A DNA stretch of 64,000 nt from an uncultured Acidobacteriia bacterium (GTDB taxonomy: Bacteria > Acidobacteriota > Terriglobia > Bryobacterales > Bryobacteraceae). Position 1 is the stretch's first letter; each line of letters starts with the position of its first letter. The notes under the pieces were generated by a model, which worked only from the letters and a program-made list of their open reading frames with translations, ran no database searches and had not been told where the DNA came from. The stretch lies in the NCBI GenBank assembly GCA_903828455.1, contig CAIKMJ010000022.1, forward strand, positions 160,688 to 224,687, read 5' to 3'. Shown here in pieces: positions 45,706 through 55,790 of the stretch. Made by a program: the position numbers and the translations under genes.

Positions 45706-48192
45706 ATGAATAATTTACGGCAACTGACCGCCGTCCTCGTGGCGGGAATTCTGCTCCTGCCGCCGATTCCGGCCGCCGCCGGCACCCGCAAAGGCGACAA
45801 GCTGCGCGCCGAAGCCCGCGTGGAGGAAACCAGGGGAAACCTGGACCACGCCCTCGAACTCGCCGAAAGTGCTCTTGGCCAGGACGCGGCCGATCCCTCG
45901 TACCAGCTCGAAGTGCGCCGCCTCCGCTTCGAAGCCGGCGGCATGCACGTGAAAAACGGGCAGAAGCTGCGCGACGCCGGCAAGCTCGAAGACGCCCTCG
46001 CCGAATTCCAGCGCGCCTATGGCATCGACCCGGCCTCCGACATCGCCGCCCAGGAGATCCGGCGCACGAAGGAAATGATCGACCGCGGGAAGAACGGCGA
46101 GGCGCAGCTCAAAGACGATGAAAAGCTCATGACCGCTTCGGCTCTTGCGCGCAAGCAGGCGCAGGACCGGACCGACACCCTGCTGCCCGTGCCGGAACTG
46201 CGTCCTCTCAATACGGATCTCATCGATCTGAAGATGACCAACCGGCCCCGCGTGCTGTTTGAAACGGTCGCGAAGGTGGCCGGCATCAACATCCTCTTCG
46301 ATCCCGAATACGATCAGCAGCAGACCATCCGTTCCACGCAGATCGATCTCACCCGCACCACGCTCGATCAGGCCCTCGATCAGCTCAGCGTCGTCACCAA
46401 ATCTTTTTGGAAGCCGCTTTCCGCCAACGCCATTTTCATCACCGTCGATAATCCCACCAAGCGCCGCGAATACGCCGAGCAGGTGGTCAAGGTCTTTTAT
46501 CTTTCCAACATCACGACGCCGCAGGAAATGCAGGAAATGCTGACCGTGCTCCGCACCGTGGTCGATGTGCAGAAGGTGTTCAGCTACACGTCGCAGAACG
46601 CGCTGATCGTGCGCGCCGAATCCGACACCATGGCGCTGGTGGAAAAACTGATCGCCGATCTCGACAAGGCGCGCGCCGAAGTCGTTGTGGATGTCATGGT
46701 GATGGAAGTCAGCTCCACGCACACCCGCAACATCACCGCCGGCCTCGCCGCCGCGGGGCTCACAACCAGCGCGGCCTTCACGCCGCGTTCTTCCATCACC
46801 ACTCCCGGCGTCCAGAGCGCCACCACCTCCACGACCTCGACCGCTACCACCGCCTCCACCGCCGGCACCACCGCCACCGCCACCACGGGCAGTTCCTCGG
46901 TCACCAGCATTCCGCTGAGCGCGCTGAACCGCATTTCGAGTTCCGATTACTCGCTCACCACCCTGCCCGGCGCCACGCTCCAGGCGGTACTCACCGATTC
47001 GGCCACGCGCGTCCTGCAGTCGCCGCAGATTCGCGCCGTGGATAACGCGAAGGCCGTGCTGAAGATCGGCGATAAAGTTCCCACCGCAACCGGCAGCTTC
47101 CAGCCCGGCGTGGCCGGCGTCGGCGTCAGCCCGCTCGTTAACACTCAGTTCACGTATCTCGACGTTGGCGTGAATCTGGAAATCACTCCGAAGGTGCACG
47201 AAAATAACGAGGTCTCGCTGCACATCGATCTCGACGTTTCCCAGGTGAAGGATTACGTCACCATCGGCGGCATCAGCGAGCCGGAAATCAGCCAGAACAA
47301 AGCCACCGCGGATATCCGCCTCCACGAAGGCGAAGTCAACCTGATTGGCGGCATCATCCAGCAGACCGACAGCAAGGGCAACACCGGAATTCCCGGCCTC
47401 GCCAGCATCCCGCTGATCGGCCGTCTTTTCAGCGGCGAGACGACGGAACGGGACCGCACCGAACTGATGATCGCCCTCATCCCCCACGTGGTGCGCGGCC
47501 AGGAAGTCAGCGCCTCCAACCTGCGGGGAATCGCCGCAGGCAACGCCACGCAGATCAAGGTGTCTTATGCGCCGCATGCGACTGAGGATGCGCCTGCCGC
47601 GCAGCCCGCAACCGCGCAGCCCGCAAGCGCGAGGCCGGCCGCTCCCGTGCCTGCCGCCATAACCCCGGGCGGCCTGCCCGCGTTCGCTCCGCCTGCCACT
47701 GCTCCGCCTGCCTCTGCTCTCCCGGCAACGGCGCCCCCGGCAACGGCTCCCCCGTTGAATAACCTGCCCGGCGGCCAGGCGTCGCTGCGTCTTTCCGCGC
47801 CGTCCGCCGAGGCTCTGCTCAGCGGAACCGTCACCGTCAGCCTGTCGGCGGAAAATGTCGCCGATCTCGCCGCCGGCGCCGCGCAACTGCACTTCGATCC
47901 GGCCATCCTGCGGCTCAATTCGGTATCGGCCGGCGATCTCGCCCAGAGCCGCGCCGCTCAGCTCGATATCGTGCGGCATATCGTCAACGAAACCGGCCAG
48001 GCCGATCTTTCTTTTAAACGTTTGCCCGCCGATGGCGCGGTCTCGGGCAGCGGCGGCCTCTTCTCGCTCGTCTTTCAGGCGGTGGGAAAAGGTACCACCA
48101 GCGTTGCGGTGCTCTCGTCATCGCTGAACACCGCCGCGGGCGCGCCCATCGCCTCGGCCAGGCCCGAGTCCCTGTCGGTCACCGTCAGATAG
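45706..48192 (+). CDS. GspD-like secretin with TPR start and C-terminal cohesin-like domain
   Basis: Outer-membrane secretin of about 828 residues. After a signal peptide ([23 protein letters not shown]) come two TPR-like repeats, a secretin N-domain ([26 protein letters not shown]), further ring-building N-domains ([19 protein letters not shown]), a Thr/Ser-rich insert (about residues 365-400), and the secretin pore ([24 protein letters not shown]). A long Ala/Pro linker leads to a final domain of about 140 residues with the cohesin-like stretch [20 protein letters not shown]. The pseudopilin genes follow directly. The ATG at 45706 is used; a longer frame starts upstream. Confidence 0.87.
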   Translation: MNNLRQLTAVLVAGILLLPPIPAAAGTRKGDKLRAEARVEETRGNLDHALELAESALGQDAADPSYQLEVRRLRFEAGGMHVKNGQKLRDAGKLEDALAEFQRAYGIDPASDIAAQEIRRTKEMIDRGKNGEAQLKDDEKLMTASALARKQAQDRTDTLLPVPELRPLNTDLIDLKMTNRPRVLFETVAKVAGINILFDPEYDQQQTIRSTQIDLTRTTLDQALDQLSVVTKSFWKPLSANAIFITVDNPTKRREYAEQVVKVFYLSNITTPQEMQEMLTVLRTVVDVQKVFSYTSQNALIVRAESDTMALVEKLIADLDKARAEVVVDVMVMEVSSTHTRNITAGLAAAGLTTSAAFTPRSSITTPGVQSATTSTTSTATTASTAGTTATATTGSSSVTSIPLSALNRISSSDYSLTTLPGATLQAVLTDSATRVLQSPQIRAVDNAKAVLKIGDKVPTATGSFQPGVAGVGVSPLVNTQFTYLDVGVNLEITPKVHENNEVSLHIDLDVSQVKDYVTIGGISEPEISQNKATADIRLHEGEVNLIGGIIQQTDSKGNTGIPGLASIPLIGRLFSGETTERDRTELMIALIPHVVRGQEVSASNLRGIAAGNATQIKVSYAPHATEDAPAAQPATAQPASARPAAPVPAAITPGGLPAFAPPATAPPASALPATAPPATAPPLNNLPGGQASLRLSAPSAEALLSGTVTVSLSAENVADLAAGAAQLHFDPAILRLNSVSAGDLAQSRAAQLDIVRHIVNETGQADLSFKRLPADGAVSGSGGLFSLVFQAVGKGTTSVAVLSSSLNTAAGAPIASARPESLSVTVR

Positions 48193-48195
48193 TGC

Positions 48196-48711
48196 ATGGC
48201 GTCCGCAGGCCAACTCGCACCATGTTTTATTCGCCCGGGGGCCCGGCGCCGCAATCCGCGCAGCGGCCTCACGCTGGTCGAACTGATCGTCGCGTTCACA
48301 ATTCTTCTGGTCCTCACCACCATGGCGGTGCCGCTCGCTCGCGGCAATGTCCGGCGCATCAAGGAACGGCAGTTGCGCGAGGCTCTGCACGAAATGCGTT
48401 CGGCCATCGACAAGTACAAGGATCTGGCGGATTCCGGCAAGCTGGGCATCCAGAAGACCGATGCCTTCGGCTATCCCGAGTCGCTCAAGGCACTCGTCGA
48501 AGGCGTCAAGGGCTCCGGCCAGGCGGCCGATACCAAGCTCAAGTTTCTCCGCCGAATCCCGGTCGATCCCATGACGAACACCACGGAATGGGGATTGCGC
48601 AGTGTGCAGGACGACCCCACCAATGCCACCTGGGGCGGCCAGAATGTGTTCGATGTTTACACGAAAAGCACCGACAAAGCGGCCGACGGAACGCCCTACT
48701 CGGAGTGGTAA
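48196..48711 (+). CDS. GspG-like pseudopilin (type II secretion / pilin family)
   Basis: A 171-residue prepilin. The class III signal ends in RSG followed by LTLVELIVAFTILLVLT, where prepilin peptidase would cut after Gly, and the conserved Glu is at +5. A helix is followed by a globular GspG-like domain with DPMTNTTEWGL, and the protein ends in YSEW, as GspG-type proteins often end in Trp. It has an unusually long pre-sequence of about 23 residues. The start is four bases after the secretin stop, so the genes are coupled. Confidence 0.87.
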   Translation: MASAGQLAPCFIRPGARRRNPRSGLTLVELIVAFTILLVLTTMAVPLARGNVRRIKERQLREALHEMRSAIDKYKDLADSGKLGIQKTDAFGYPESLKALVEGVKGSGQAADTKLKFLRRIPVDPMTNTTEWGLRSVQDDPTNATWGGQNVFDVYTKSTDKAADGTPYSEW

Positions 48712-49119
48712 ATGCCCATGCGTAAATTCACCCGGCGCCGCGCTGCTTTTACCCTGATCGAGATGATGATCGTCATGGCGATCATCGTGATCCTCGTCTC
48801 CGTCGCCATTCCGTATTACCAGAAGTCCATCATCCGCGCGAAGGAAAGCGTCCTCCACAACAACCTGTTTGCCATGCGCACGGCCATCGACGAATTCACC
48901 TTCGACAAGCAGAAGGCCCCGCAGACCCTGCAGGATCTGGTCAGCGGCGGCTACCTGCACGACGTGCCGCGCGATCCCATCACCCAGCGCAACGATTCCT
49001 GGAAGATCATTATGGAAGATTCCGCGCAGGCCGTCAGTAGTTCCGAGCCGGGCATCTTCGACGTCCGCAGCGGCGCCTCCGCCGTCAGCCTCGACGGCAC
49101 CCGTTATTCCGACTGGTAA
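48712..49119 (+). CDS. second GspG-like pseudopilin
   Basis: A 135-residue prepilin directly after the previous one (ATG at the end of its stop codon). The signal is MPMRKFTRRRAA followed by FTLIEMMIVMAIIVILVSVAI; the conserved Glu at +5 is present, but residue -1 is Ala instead of the usual Gly, which prepilin peptidases tolerate. A GspG-type C-terminal domain follows (VPRDPITQRNDSW) and the protein ends in YSDW, like its neighbour's YSEW. It is the last gene of the secretin cluster. No GspE, GspF or PilD gene is in the window. Confidence 0.87.
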   Translation: MPMRKFTRRRAAFTLIEMMIVMAIIVILVSVAIPYYQKSIIRAKESVLHNNLFAMRTAIDEFTFDKQKAPQTLQDLVSGGYLHDVPRDPITQRNDSWKIIMEDSAQAVSSSEPGIFDVRSGASAVSLDGTRYSDW

Positions 49120-49227
49120 GCCGCCCGAATTCCGCTTCCCCCGCCCGCGCCCGCCCCGCCTCCGGCAAACCGAGACCAAAACCTGGATTCCGGGTTCCAT
49201 GCTCTAATACCATTGAGAAACCTGCCC

Positions 49228-52200
49228 GTGCGATCCCTTTTCCTCTCTGTCATCGTCTGCGGCGCGCTCTGCATGCCGGCACTGGCTCAAACCTCGCCCT
49301 GCACCACCGGGCTGTATGAGATCGGCAGTCCCGGCATAGTTTCCTCGCTGGTCACTCAAAGCTTCTCGACTGCCTACAACACGGGCAACTTCGCCGCTCT
49401 CGTCGCGCCGCTGGTGAACAAGAGCACGGCAAACGACTGCAACGCGACCACCAATGTCTCCACCCTCGGCTCGGCCGGCCTGATTCAGGAGTTTCAGGGC
49501 CGAGGCGGCACCGGCACCTACGTTCTGATCGACCCCGACCCTTCCGGCGCCAACGTCACCTTTCAGATGTTCGCCGACATCTACACCTTCTACCGGACCT
49601 TCAGCCAGTCCACCATCGGCTATCCCACCATCAGCACCACCACCTGCCCTGCGAACTCCTTCGGCTCCTGCGACTATCAGCTCTTCACCAGCAACATCGC
49701 CCTGTTTGCCTTCTCGTCGCCCTCCGTGAATGTTTCCATCGTCAGCCCCTACAACACCGAATGGAATGCTAACGGAGGGCTGAATGGCCCCCTGGGTGTG
49801 CCCTCCGCCGCCCCTGCCGCCGTAGCCTCCGTCTCTAAGCTGACCGGCAACCAGCAACTCTTCGCCGGCGGAGCAATCCTCACCTACACGCCAACCGGCA
49901 CCACCACCGCCGTCACCTTCACCGTCTATGGAGCCATCTACACCGCCTGGACCAGCGCCGGCGGCTACGGTTCCATGGGCTTCCCCACCAGCGAAGCGGT
50001 CGTGCAGGGCAGCGGTGTCTACCAGCAGACGTTCGAACGCGGAACCATCCAGTGGACGCCCGGCAGCCCCGCCGTCGTCGTCCTCCCTCTGGCTCAGATC
50101 TCTATCGCCGGCGCCGGCCAGGGGCTCAGCCTCAACATCGGCGCCACGGCCACCCTGTCCGCCACCACGGTCGACACGCAGGGCAACATTGCCACCGGCC
50201 GGGCCGTCAGCTGGTCGACTTCCAACGGCAATGTCGTCAAGGTTCTGGGCAACGGCAACACCGCAACCATCACCGCGGTCGGCGCCGGAACCGCCAACAT
50301 TTACGCCACCGCCGGCGGCGTCACCAGCCAGCCGTTTCCCGTCAGCGTCGCCGGCGTCTGCTGCGGCGTGGGCCAGGGCGCGCCCACCGCCACCATCACG
50401 CAGGCCTTCCAGACCGCCGTCGCCCGCAATCAGCTTTCGCTCGCGCTGCCCAACCCCACTACCGTAATCCGCGCCGGCAACGGCTACATCCAGACCCTCA
50501 CCGCCTCCGGTTCCGGCGCCGTTTATGTGATTGCCGAAGCCGATAACTCGCCGATTGCCTACGTCATCGGCGGCGCGCTCTATACGGCCTACTTGGCCGC
50601 CGGCGGCTTCGCCGGACCGCTGGGCTATCCCGCGTCAGACGCCTCGGCCGGCGGTACCCAGTCGTTTAAGAGCGGCGTTGTCCTCGCCGGCTCGCCCGTT
50701 CATCTCGTTCCGGCTGCCGTATCCGCCAAATGGCTGTCGCTCGGCGCCGAAACCGGCATACTTGGGCCCGTCACTGCCGACGCCGCAACCTTCGCGTCGC
50801 TCACCGGCGAACAGGGTTATTCGCAGGCCTTCACCAACGGCACCATTTTCGGCATGACGTCCGGCCCCCACGCCGGCCAGGCCTACTACTCCACCGGGCT
50901 GATCCTGAACCGCTACATTGCTCTTTCCGGTCCCGCCAGCGCCCTCGGCCCCCCGATCGCCGATCCTGTCGTCAACGCCGGCGTGCAGAGCCAGAATTTC
51001 GAAGCCGGCTACATCGATCTCCAGCCCGGCGCCACCTTCGCCGTGGAGCACTACAACCCGCGTACCCCGGCCGCCACGGTCACGCCCGCCGCCCTTCCTC
51101 CCGGCGGCACCGTCCACATCAGCCTCACTGGATTTGCGCTCGGCGCCACGTTGGCCGTCACCGAATCCGGCAAGGCGCCCTTCACGGTAACGGCGCCCGC
51201 CGGCGAATTTTCGTGGAATGAAATCGTCCCCGCCGCCGCCAAAGCCGCCACCGTTTCGCTTCAGGTCAAGGCCGCCGGCAGCACCGATACCGCCGCCGCT
51301 TCCTACTCCATCACCACCCTGCCCCAGCTGCAGCCTCGCCTTACCGTCGTCTCCGGCAATCAGCAGACCGGCCTGCCCGGCGCCACGCTCGCCGCCCCGC
51401 TTGTCGCCCGCCTTGCCGACATCAACGGCAATCCGCTTTCCGGCGTGCCCGTCGCCCTCAACGTCTCCCCCGGCGCCAGTGTCCGCGCCTCCGCCCAGAC
51501 CGACGCCAACGGACTCATCTCCGCCACCCTCCGTCTGCCCGCCTCGCCCGGCGTTGCCCTGCTCAGCGTGTCGGCGTCCAGCCAGGTGGCCAGCTTCAGC
51601 GCCCTCGCCGCCGCCGGCACCATTCAGGGTGTTCCGGCCTACACCCAGACCACGCCACAGGGCTCGCGAACCGCCGCCCTCGCCGCCCTTATCCGCTACT
51701 ACCAGAACGCCGGCGCGCTCGGCAGCCCCAACGGCCTTGCCACCGCCGCCGCCCTCGGCCAGTATCTTTCCTCGAATAAAGGCACCGCCCTTTCCGATAC
51801 CGGCGCAGCCATCCCCAACCCCTGGGCCGCCCTGCAGTTCGCGGGTCTCCCCGGAGGCGTTGTCTCCCTGCCCGCCACACTCAATTCAGTTCTCGACTCC
51901 CTCGCCGCCGGCTCGCCCCTCGTCCTCGACCTCAGCCTCACCATCGACGGCGCCCCCGCCGGCACCACCACCGTCAACGCCATCGGCAGCAATCCCGATG
52001 GCTCGGTCGCCCTCCTCGACCCCAACCCCGTCTTCGCCCGCGCCTCGCTGGCCGACTACCTGACCGGCTTCCCCGCCGCCGGCCACACCATCCAGGGAAC
52101 TCTTTCCGCCGTCCTCGCCATCGTCCCGGCCGCCGCTACTCCCAACGGCTTCGTCATCGCCGCGCCGCTTTCCGCCAAAGCCACGGCCGCCTCCGCTTCC

Positions 52201-53082
52201 GGCTCCTGCACCGCCCTGAATCTCGGCGACCCCGCCATCGCCGGCCAGCCCGCCCCGGCCTCCATCGGCGGCGTCACCTACCTCGCCTGCGACGGCACCG
52301 CTCCCGCGTATCAAGCCGGTCTCGCCGGCACCAGCGGCGCGGCCATCTACGATCTCGCCGGCGGCCCGCCCGCTTCCATTCCGCCGTCCGGTTCCGCCGC
52401 CTGGCAGATCACGCGCGCCGCTTCCGGCCTCGCCGTCGCGGCCCAGCAGATCTTCATCTCCTCCATCGTGAACTCGGCCACGCTCGCCCCGGGCCTCTCG
52501 CCGGGTGAGATCTTCACCATCTTCGGCACCGGCCTCGCCGCCGGATCCACGCTTCCCTCCGTCACCGTGGGAACGCGCCCCGCCACCGTGCTCGCCGCCT
52601 TCCCGTATCAGATCAACGCCGTCATGCCCGCCGCCATCCCCGCCGGCAACACCACCGTTCAGGTCGCCGGCGCACTCGGCACCGTCAGCCAGAACGCCAC
52701 CGTCGCTGCCCTCTCGCCCGGCATCTACGTCATCGGAACCACCGCCGACGGCCGCCCGCTCGGCGCCATCCTGAATCAGGACAACACCCTCAACACCGCC
52801 GCCAACCCCATCGACCGCGGCAATACCATCTCCATCTACGGCACCGGCCTCGGCCCCACCACAACGCAAAAATCGCTCCAGGTCACCACCGCCACCGTCA
52901 CCGTCGTGCTCGATGGCGGCACCCCGCTCCCCACCGCCTTCGCCGGACTCACCCCCGGCATCGCCGGCCTCTATCAGGTCAACTTCCAGGTACCCGCCGC
53001 CACCGCCCCCGGCGTCTATCACAACGTGGCGGTACAGGCGGCCGGCCAGCTCAGCAACACGGTCGCGCTCGCCGTCCAGTAG
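49228..53082 (+). CDS. large secreted mosaic protein with LGFP repeats, Ig-like domains and a TIGR03437 C-terminal domain
   Basis: Exported protein of about 1284 residues. The signal peptide ends in CMPALAQ. The N-terminal half has LGFP-type repeats (AGGYGSMGFPTSEAVVQG, FERGTIQWTP). A Big_2-like Ig domain (ATTVDTQGNIATGRAVSWST) and a Big_1-like domain (VVSGNQQTGLPGATLAAPLV) follow. A segment from about residue 800 resembles a C39-like cysteine peptidase fold without the expected catalytic Cys and His. The C-terminus is the Solibacter TIGR03437 domain (IVNSATLAPGLSPGEIFTIF, ILNQDNTLNT). TTG 49213 is an alternative start. Function probably adhesion or sugar binding at the cell surface. Confidence 0.82.
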   Translation: MRSLFLSVIVCGALCMPALAQTSPCTTGLYEIGSPGIVSSLVTQSFSTAYNTGNFAALVAPLVNKSTANDCNATTNVSTLGSAGLIQEFQGRGGTGTYVLIDPDPSGANVTFQMFADIYTFYRTFSQSTIGYPTISTTTCPANSFGSCDYQLFTSNIALFAFSSPSVNVSIVSPYNTEWNANGGLNGPLGVPSAAPAAVASVSKLTGNQQLFAGGAILTYTPTGTTTAVTFTVYGAIYTAWTSAGGYGSMGFPTSEAVVQGSGVYQQTFERGTIQWTPGSPAVVVLPLAQISIAGAGQGLSLNIGATATLSATTVDTQGNIATGRAVSWSTSNGNVVKVLGNGNTATITAVGAGTANIYATAGGVTSQPFPVSVAGVCCGVGQGAPTATITQAFQTAVARNQLSLALPNPTTVIRAGNGYIQTLTASGSGAVYVIAEADNSPIAYVIGGALYTAYLAAGGFAGPLGYPASDASAGGTQSFKSGVVLAGSPVHLVPAAVSAKWLSLGAETGILGPVTADAATFASLTGEQGYSQAFTNGTIFGMTSGPHAGQAYYSTGLILNRYIALSGPASALGPPIADPVVNAGVQSQNFEAGYIDLQPGATFAVEHYNPRTPAATVTPAALPPGGTVHISLTGFALGATLAVTESGKAPFTVTAPAGEFSWNEIVPAAAKAATVSLQVKAAGSTDTAAASYSITTLPQLQPRLTVVSGNQQTGLPGATLAAPLVARLADINGNPLSGVPVALNVSPGASVRASAQTDANGLISATLRLPASPGVALLSVSASSQVASFSALAAAGTIQGVPAYTQTTPQGSRTAALAALIRYYQNAGALGSPNGLATAAALGQYLSSNKGTALSDTGAAIPNPWAALQFAGLPGGVVSLPATLNSVLDSLAAGSPLVLDLSLTIDGAPAGTTTVNAIGSNPDGSVALLDPNPVFARASLADYLTGFPAAGHTIQGTLSAVLAIVPAAATPNGFVIAAPLSAKATAASASGSCTALNLGDPAIAGQPAPASIGGVTYLACDGTAPAYQAGLAGTSGAAIYDLAGGPPASIPPSGSAAWQITRAASGLAVAAQQIFISSIVNSATLAPGLSPGEIFTIFGTGLAAGSTLPSVTVGTRPATVLAAFPYQINAVMPAAIPAGNTTVQVAGALGTVSQNATVAALSPGIYVIGTTADGRPLGAILNQDNTLNTAANPIDRGNTISIYGTGLGPTTTQKSLQVTTATVTVVLDGGTPLPTAFAGLTPGIAGLYQVNFQVPAATAPGVYHNVAVQAAGQLSNTVALAVQ

Positions 53083-53162
53083 GTTTTCGTCCCCGCCAGA
53101 CGCGTCAAAAATAGCGTTGCGCTGTTTAAGTTGCGTGCCTTTTGCACCCCGGCCGATTCCTA

Positions 53163-53168
53163 TACAAT
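53163..53168 (+). promoter_or_regulatory. -10 element of secreted protein gene (TACAAT)
   Basis: TACAAT lies nine bases before the ATG at 53178, in the same pattern as other start-proximal -10 elements in this window. Here a GAGGG is also present between element and start, so either a leaderless or a very short led mRNA is possible. Confidence 0.42.
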
Positions 53169-53177
53169 GAGGGCAGA

Positions 53178-55328
53178 ATGACATCTTTTATTAAGGATCT
53201 GCATGTCCCGCGATTGAGAACAGCCTTGCGGGTTGCACCCTTAATCGCCCCGCTGTTCTTCGCCGCCTCCCTCTTCGGCCAGCAGGCCTCCTGCTTCGCC
53301 AACGCCTCCACCCCCACCATCCACGCCGAAGGCCTCGCCGAACCGGTGAGCGACATCACCCTCACCTGCAGCGGCCCCGTCGGAACCTACAAAGCCAGCG
53401 TCCTCGTGGCGCTCAATGCCACCGTCACCAATCGCATCGGCACCAACGGCCAGCCCGCCGGCATTACCACCACTGTGAATACGGGCACCCCCGTCGCCTC
53501 CGGCACCGCCACGCTCTACGCCAGCACCAGCATCTTCGTCACCGGCATTCAGTACACCACCAGCATCAATAACCAGACGGTCACCATCGTCATCCACGGC
53601 ATCCTCGTCGCCGCGCCTTCGGCCACTACCGCTCTCGGCGGCCTCATCACCGCCAACCTGCAGTCCACCGGCTCGCTGCAGATTACCAACACCATCCTCC
53701 CGGTGGCCCTCCCCGCCGCCAGCCTCTACGCTTCCCAGATCTACAACGCCGTCTCCTGCTCCGGTTCGCCCGCGCCGGCCACCAACACCCTGGCGGCCGC
53801 TCTCCAGGCTGGCACCTCCTCGTCGAGCCTCCGCCTCACCGAAGGCTTCACCACCGCCTTTCAGGCCAAAACGGCCCTCAGCGACACCGGCACCCGCATC
53901 CTCGTGAACCTCTCCGGCTTCGGCTCCGCCACCCAGGTCTTCGTGCCCGATGCCATTGTCGGCAACAGCGGCGCCACCGCCACCTCGGCCGGCGCCTTCG
54001 GCTGGTCCCCTGCCGGCGGCTTCTACGTCGGTGCCGGTGAACTCCTCCTCTCCCGCGTCGCCGGGGCGGATGCCAGCGGCAACGGCGGAGTACTGGCTGC
54101 TCCCGCCCCCGCCGGCGCTGTCACTTACAGCACCATCAGTCCGGTGACCCTTGTCAAAGGCGCCGCCACCGTCACCTATGAGGTCGTCGATTCCAGCCTC
54201 ACGCTCAGCGAAACCGCCCAGATCCCCGTCTTTGTCGTCGCGCCCGCCGGCGCCTGCAACTCCCTGACCGGCGAACAGCTCACAGCCCAGCTCGCGCCCG
54301 TCTCCAACGTCACCGTCCCCACCGCCACCGACCCCATCCCCCGCTTCCTCGCCACCCCCGCCACCTCCGATTGCAGTCTGCTCAACGACTGCGGCAGCGC
54401 CTACTTCCCCCTCCTCCAGGTGACCCAAACCGCCCTCACCTTCAACGGCAACTCCCTCTCGCCACCCACCACCTCCACCCCCATCGGCATCGTCAACGCC
54501 GGTGCCGGACAGCTTTCCTTCAACGTCTCGGTCGCCTATACCTCCGGCGCCACCTCCGTCAGTTGGCTCACCGTCTCCCCTCTCTCCGGCGGCAATAACA
54601 CCACCCTGACGATCGTCACCGACCCCAGCGCCCTCACCGCCGGCGTCTACACCGCCAACCTGACCATCAACGCCGGCAACGGTGGCACCGTAGTTGTACC
54701 AGTCACCTTTAACGTCAGCCCCCCCGGCGTCCTCATCCAGAGCCTCGTCAATTCCGCCACCCAGCAGGCGGGCGCTCTCGCCCCCGGCTCCTTTGCCACG
54801 CTCTATGGACTCAATCTGAACGGCTCCAACCCGCAGGTGGTCTTCAACGGCTACCCGGCCAAGGTCTTATACGATTCGGCAGGCCAGATCAACGTCCTGA
54901 TCCCCACTCAGCTCAGTCCCGGCACCAAAGCCGGCGTCTACGCCTCCGTCGGCGGCGCCTCCAGCAACACCTTCGTAGCCACCATCGCCGCCAACGCCCC
55001 CGGCGTCTTCAATCCCGGCATCCTGAATCAGGACAACACCATCAATACCCCGTTGCAGCCCGCCGCCGCCGGCGACTACATCCAGATCTTCCTCACCGGC
55101 CTCACCTTCCCCTTGCCCGGCCCCGCAACCGTCAACATCGGCTCTGCCACCGGACTCGCCGCCGTCTACTCCGGCGCGGTGCCCTCCATTCCCGGCCTCG
55201 ACCAGGTAAACATCCAGATTCCACAGGGTTTAACCTTCACCGGCAACTCCACGCAACTGGCCATTTGCGTGCCCGTTACGGGCGGCGTGCCGGCCTGTTC
55301 GCCGTCGGTCGCCCTCTACATGCACTAA
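53178..55328 (+). CDS. secreted protein with RAEG-type N-terminal domain and TIGR03437 C-terminal domain
   Basis: Exported protein of about 716 residues. The signal peptide ends near FFAASLFGQ. Residues about 35-110 form a domain with a Cys pair and IHAEGLAEPVSDITLTCSG, similar to the start of the gene at 55791. A middle region carries a BACON-like fold (SPLSGGNNTTLTIVTDPSAL). The C-terminus is the TIGR03437 domain (LVNSATQQAGALAPGSFATL, ILNQDNTINT). The start is the ATG with GAGGG five bases upstream; an earlier in-frame start at 53142 would overlap the -10 element. Role unknown, probably surface or matrix. Confidence 0.82.
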   Translation: MTSFIKDLHVPRLRTALRVAPLIAPLFFAASLFGQQASCFANASTPTIHAEGLAEPVSDITLTCSGPVGTYKASVLVALNATVTNRIGTNGQPAGITTTVNTGTPVASGTATLYASTSIFVTGIQYTTSINNQTVTIVIHGILVAAPSATTALGGLITANLQSTGSLQITNTILPVALPAASLYASQIYNAVSCSGSPAPATNTLAAALQAGTSSSSLRLTEGFTTAFQAKTALSDTGTRILVNLSGFGSATQVFVPDAIVGNSGATATSAGAFGWSPAGGFYVGAGELLLSRVAGADASGNGGVLAAPAPAGAVTYSTISPVTLVKGAATVTYEVVDSSLTLSETAQIPVFVVAPAGACNSLTGEQLTAQLAPVSNVTVPTATDPIPRFLATPATSDCSLLNDCGSAYFPLLQVTQTALTFNGNSLSPPTTSTPIGIVNAGAGQLSFNVSVAYTSGATSVSWLTVSPLSGGNNTTLTIVTDPSALTAGVYTANLTINAGNGGTVVVPVTFNVSPPGVLIQSLVNSATQQAGALAPGSFATLYGLNLNGSNPQVVFNGYPAKVLYDSAGQINVLIPTQLSPGTKAGVYASVGGASSNTFVATIAANAPGVFNPGILNQDNTINTPLQPAAAGDYIQIFLTGLTFPLPGPATVNIGSATGLAAVYSGAVPSIPGLDQVNIQIPQGLTFTGNSTQLAICVPVTGGVPACSPSVALYMH

Positions 55329-55465
55329 ATGCCGGTTTCCATACGAAAATCCCGTGGCGGGGCGATGACTTCCGGCTCAAGCCGTGGTATCGTCCAAAGT
55401 AGTGCGTGGTCGGCGCGATGTGGTGGTTTCGGGGATGAAAATTTCCTCATATTTCCTCAAACCTA

Positions 55466-55494
55466 TTGCATCCGCAGTCATAAACCACTACACT
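55466..55494 (+). promoter_or_regulatory. promoter (-35 TTGCAT, 17-bp spacer, -10 TACACT) of the abundant secreted protein
   Basis: TTGCAT at 55466-55471 and TACACT at 55489-55494 have a 17-base spacer; the hexamers and spacing are identical to those of the ilv promoter. Transcription would start near 55501, leaving about 290 bases of untranslated leader before the ATG at 55791. Confidence 0.6.
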
Positions 55495-55790
55495 TCTAAT
55501 TTGCAGGCTTGGAATTTCAGCTTGCGACGCAGTTGCTGTACCGAATTTATTGGGTTTTATCAGTTTCAGTTCTGAGCAGCGGAACAGAAGTCAAAAACAT
55601 ACCGCGCTCTGACAGGATGTACCGCCCCGGGCCGACCACTTGAGGGAAGCCGGGAATGTATCACCTCCGCCCGACACGGAGAAGTTCCCTGAAATGGTGT
55701 GCAACCAGATTTGTTTGTAGTTTGAGGCTCAGGTTGTAGAGAACTTCGACCGATTCAAAATTTTCAGTCCAGAAATTCACAAGGAGAAGC
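55495..55790 (+). other. long 5' leader of the secreted protein gene
   Basis: No convincing gene is present. The region is AT-richer than average and contains several complementary segments (for example GGGAA near 55642 and TTCCC near 55685), so it may fold into a structured leader. A strong AAGGAG ribosome binding site lies four bases before the ATG. A 63-codon frame at 55384-55575 overlaps the promoter and is probably not translated. Confidence 0.5.

Noticed and set aside
55384..55575. 63-codon plus-strand frame upstream of the abundant secreted protein
   Set aside because: It overlaps the best promoter in the region, has no ribosome binding site and no similarity.
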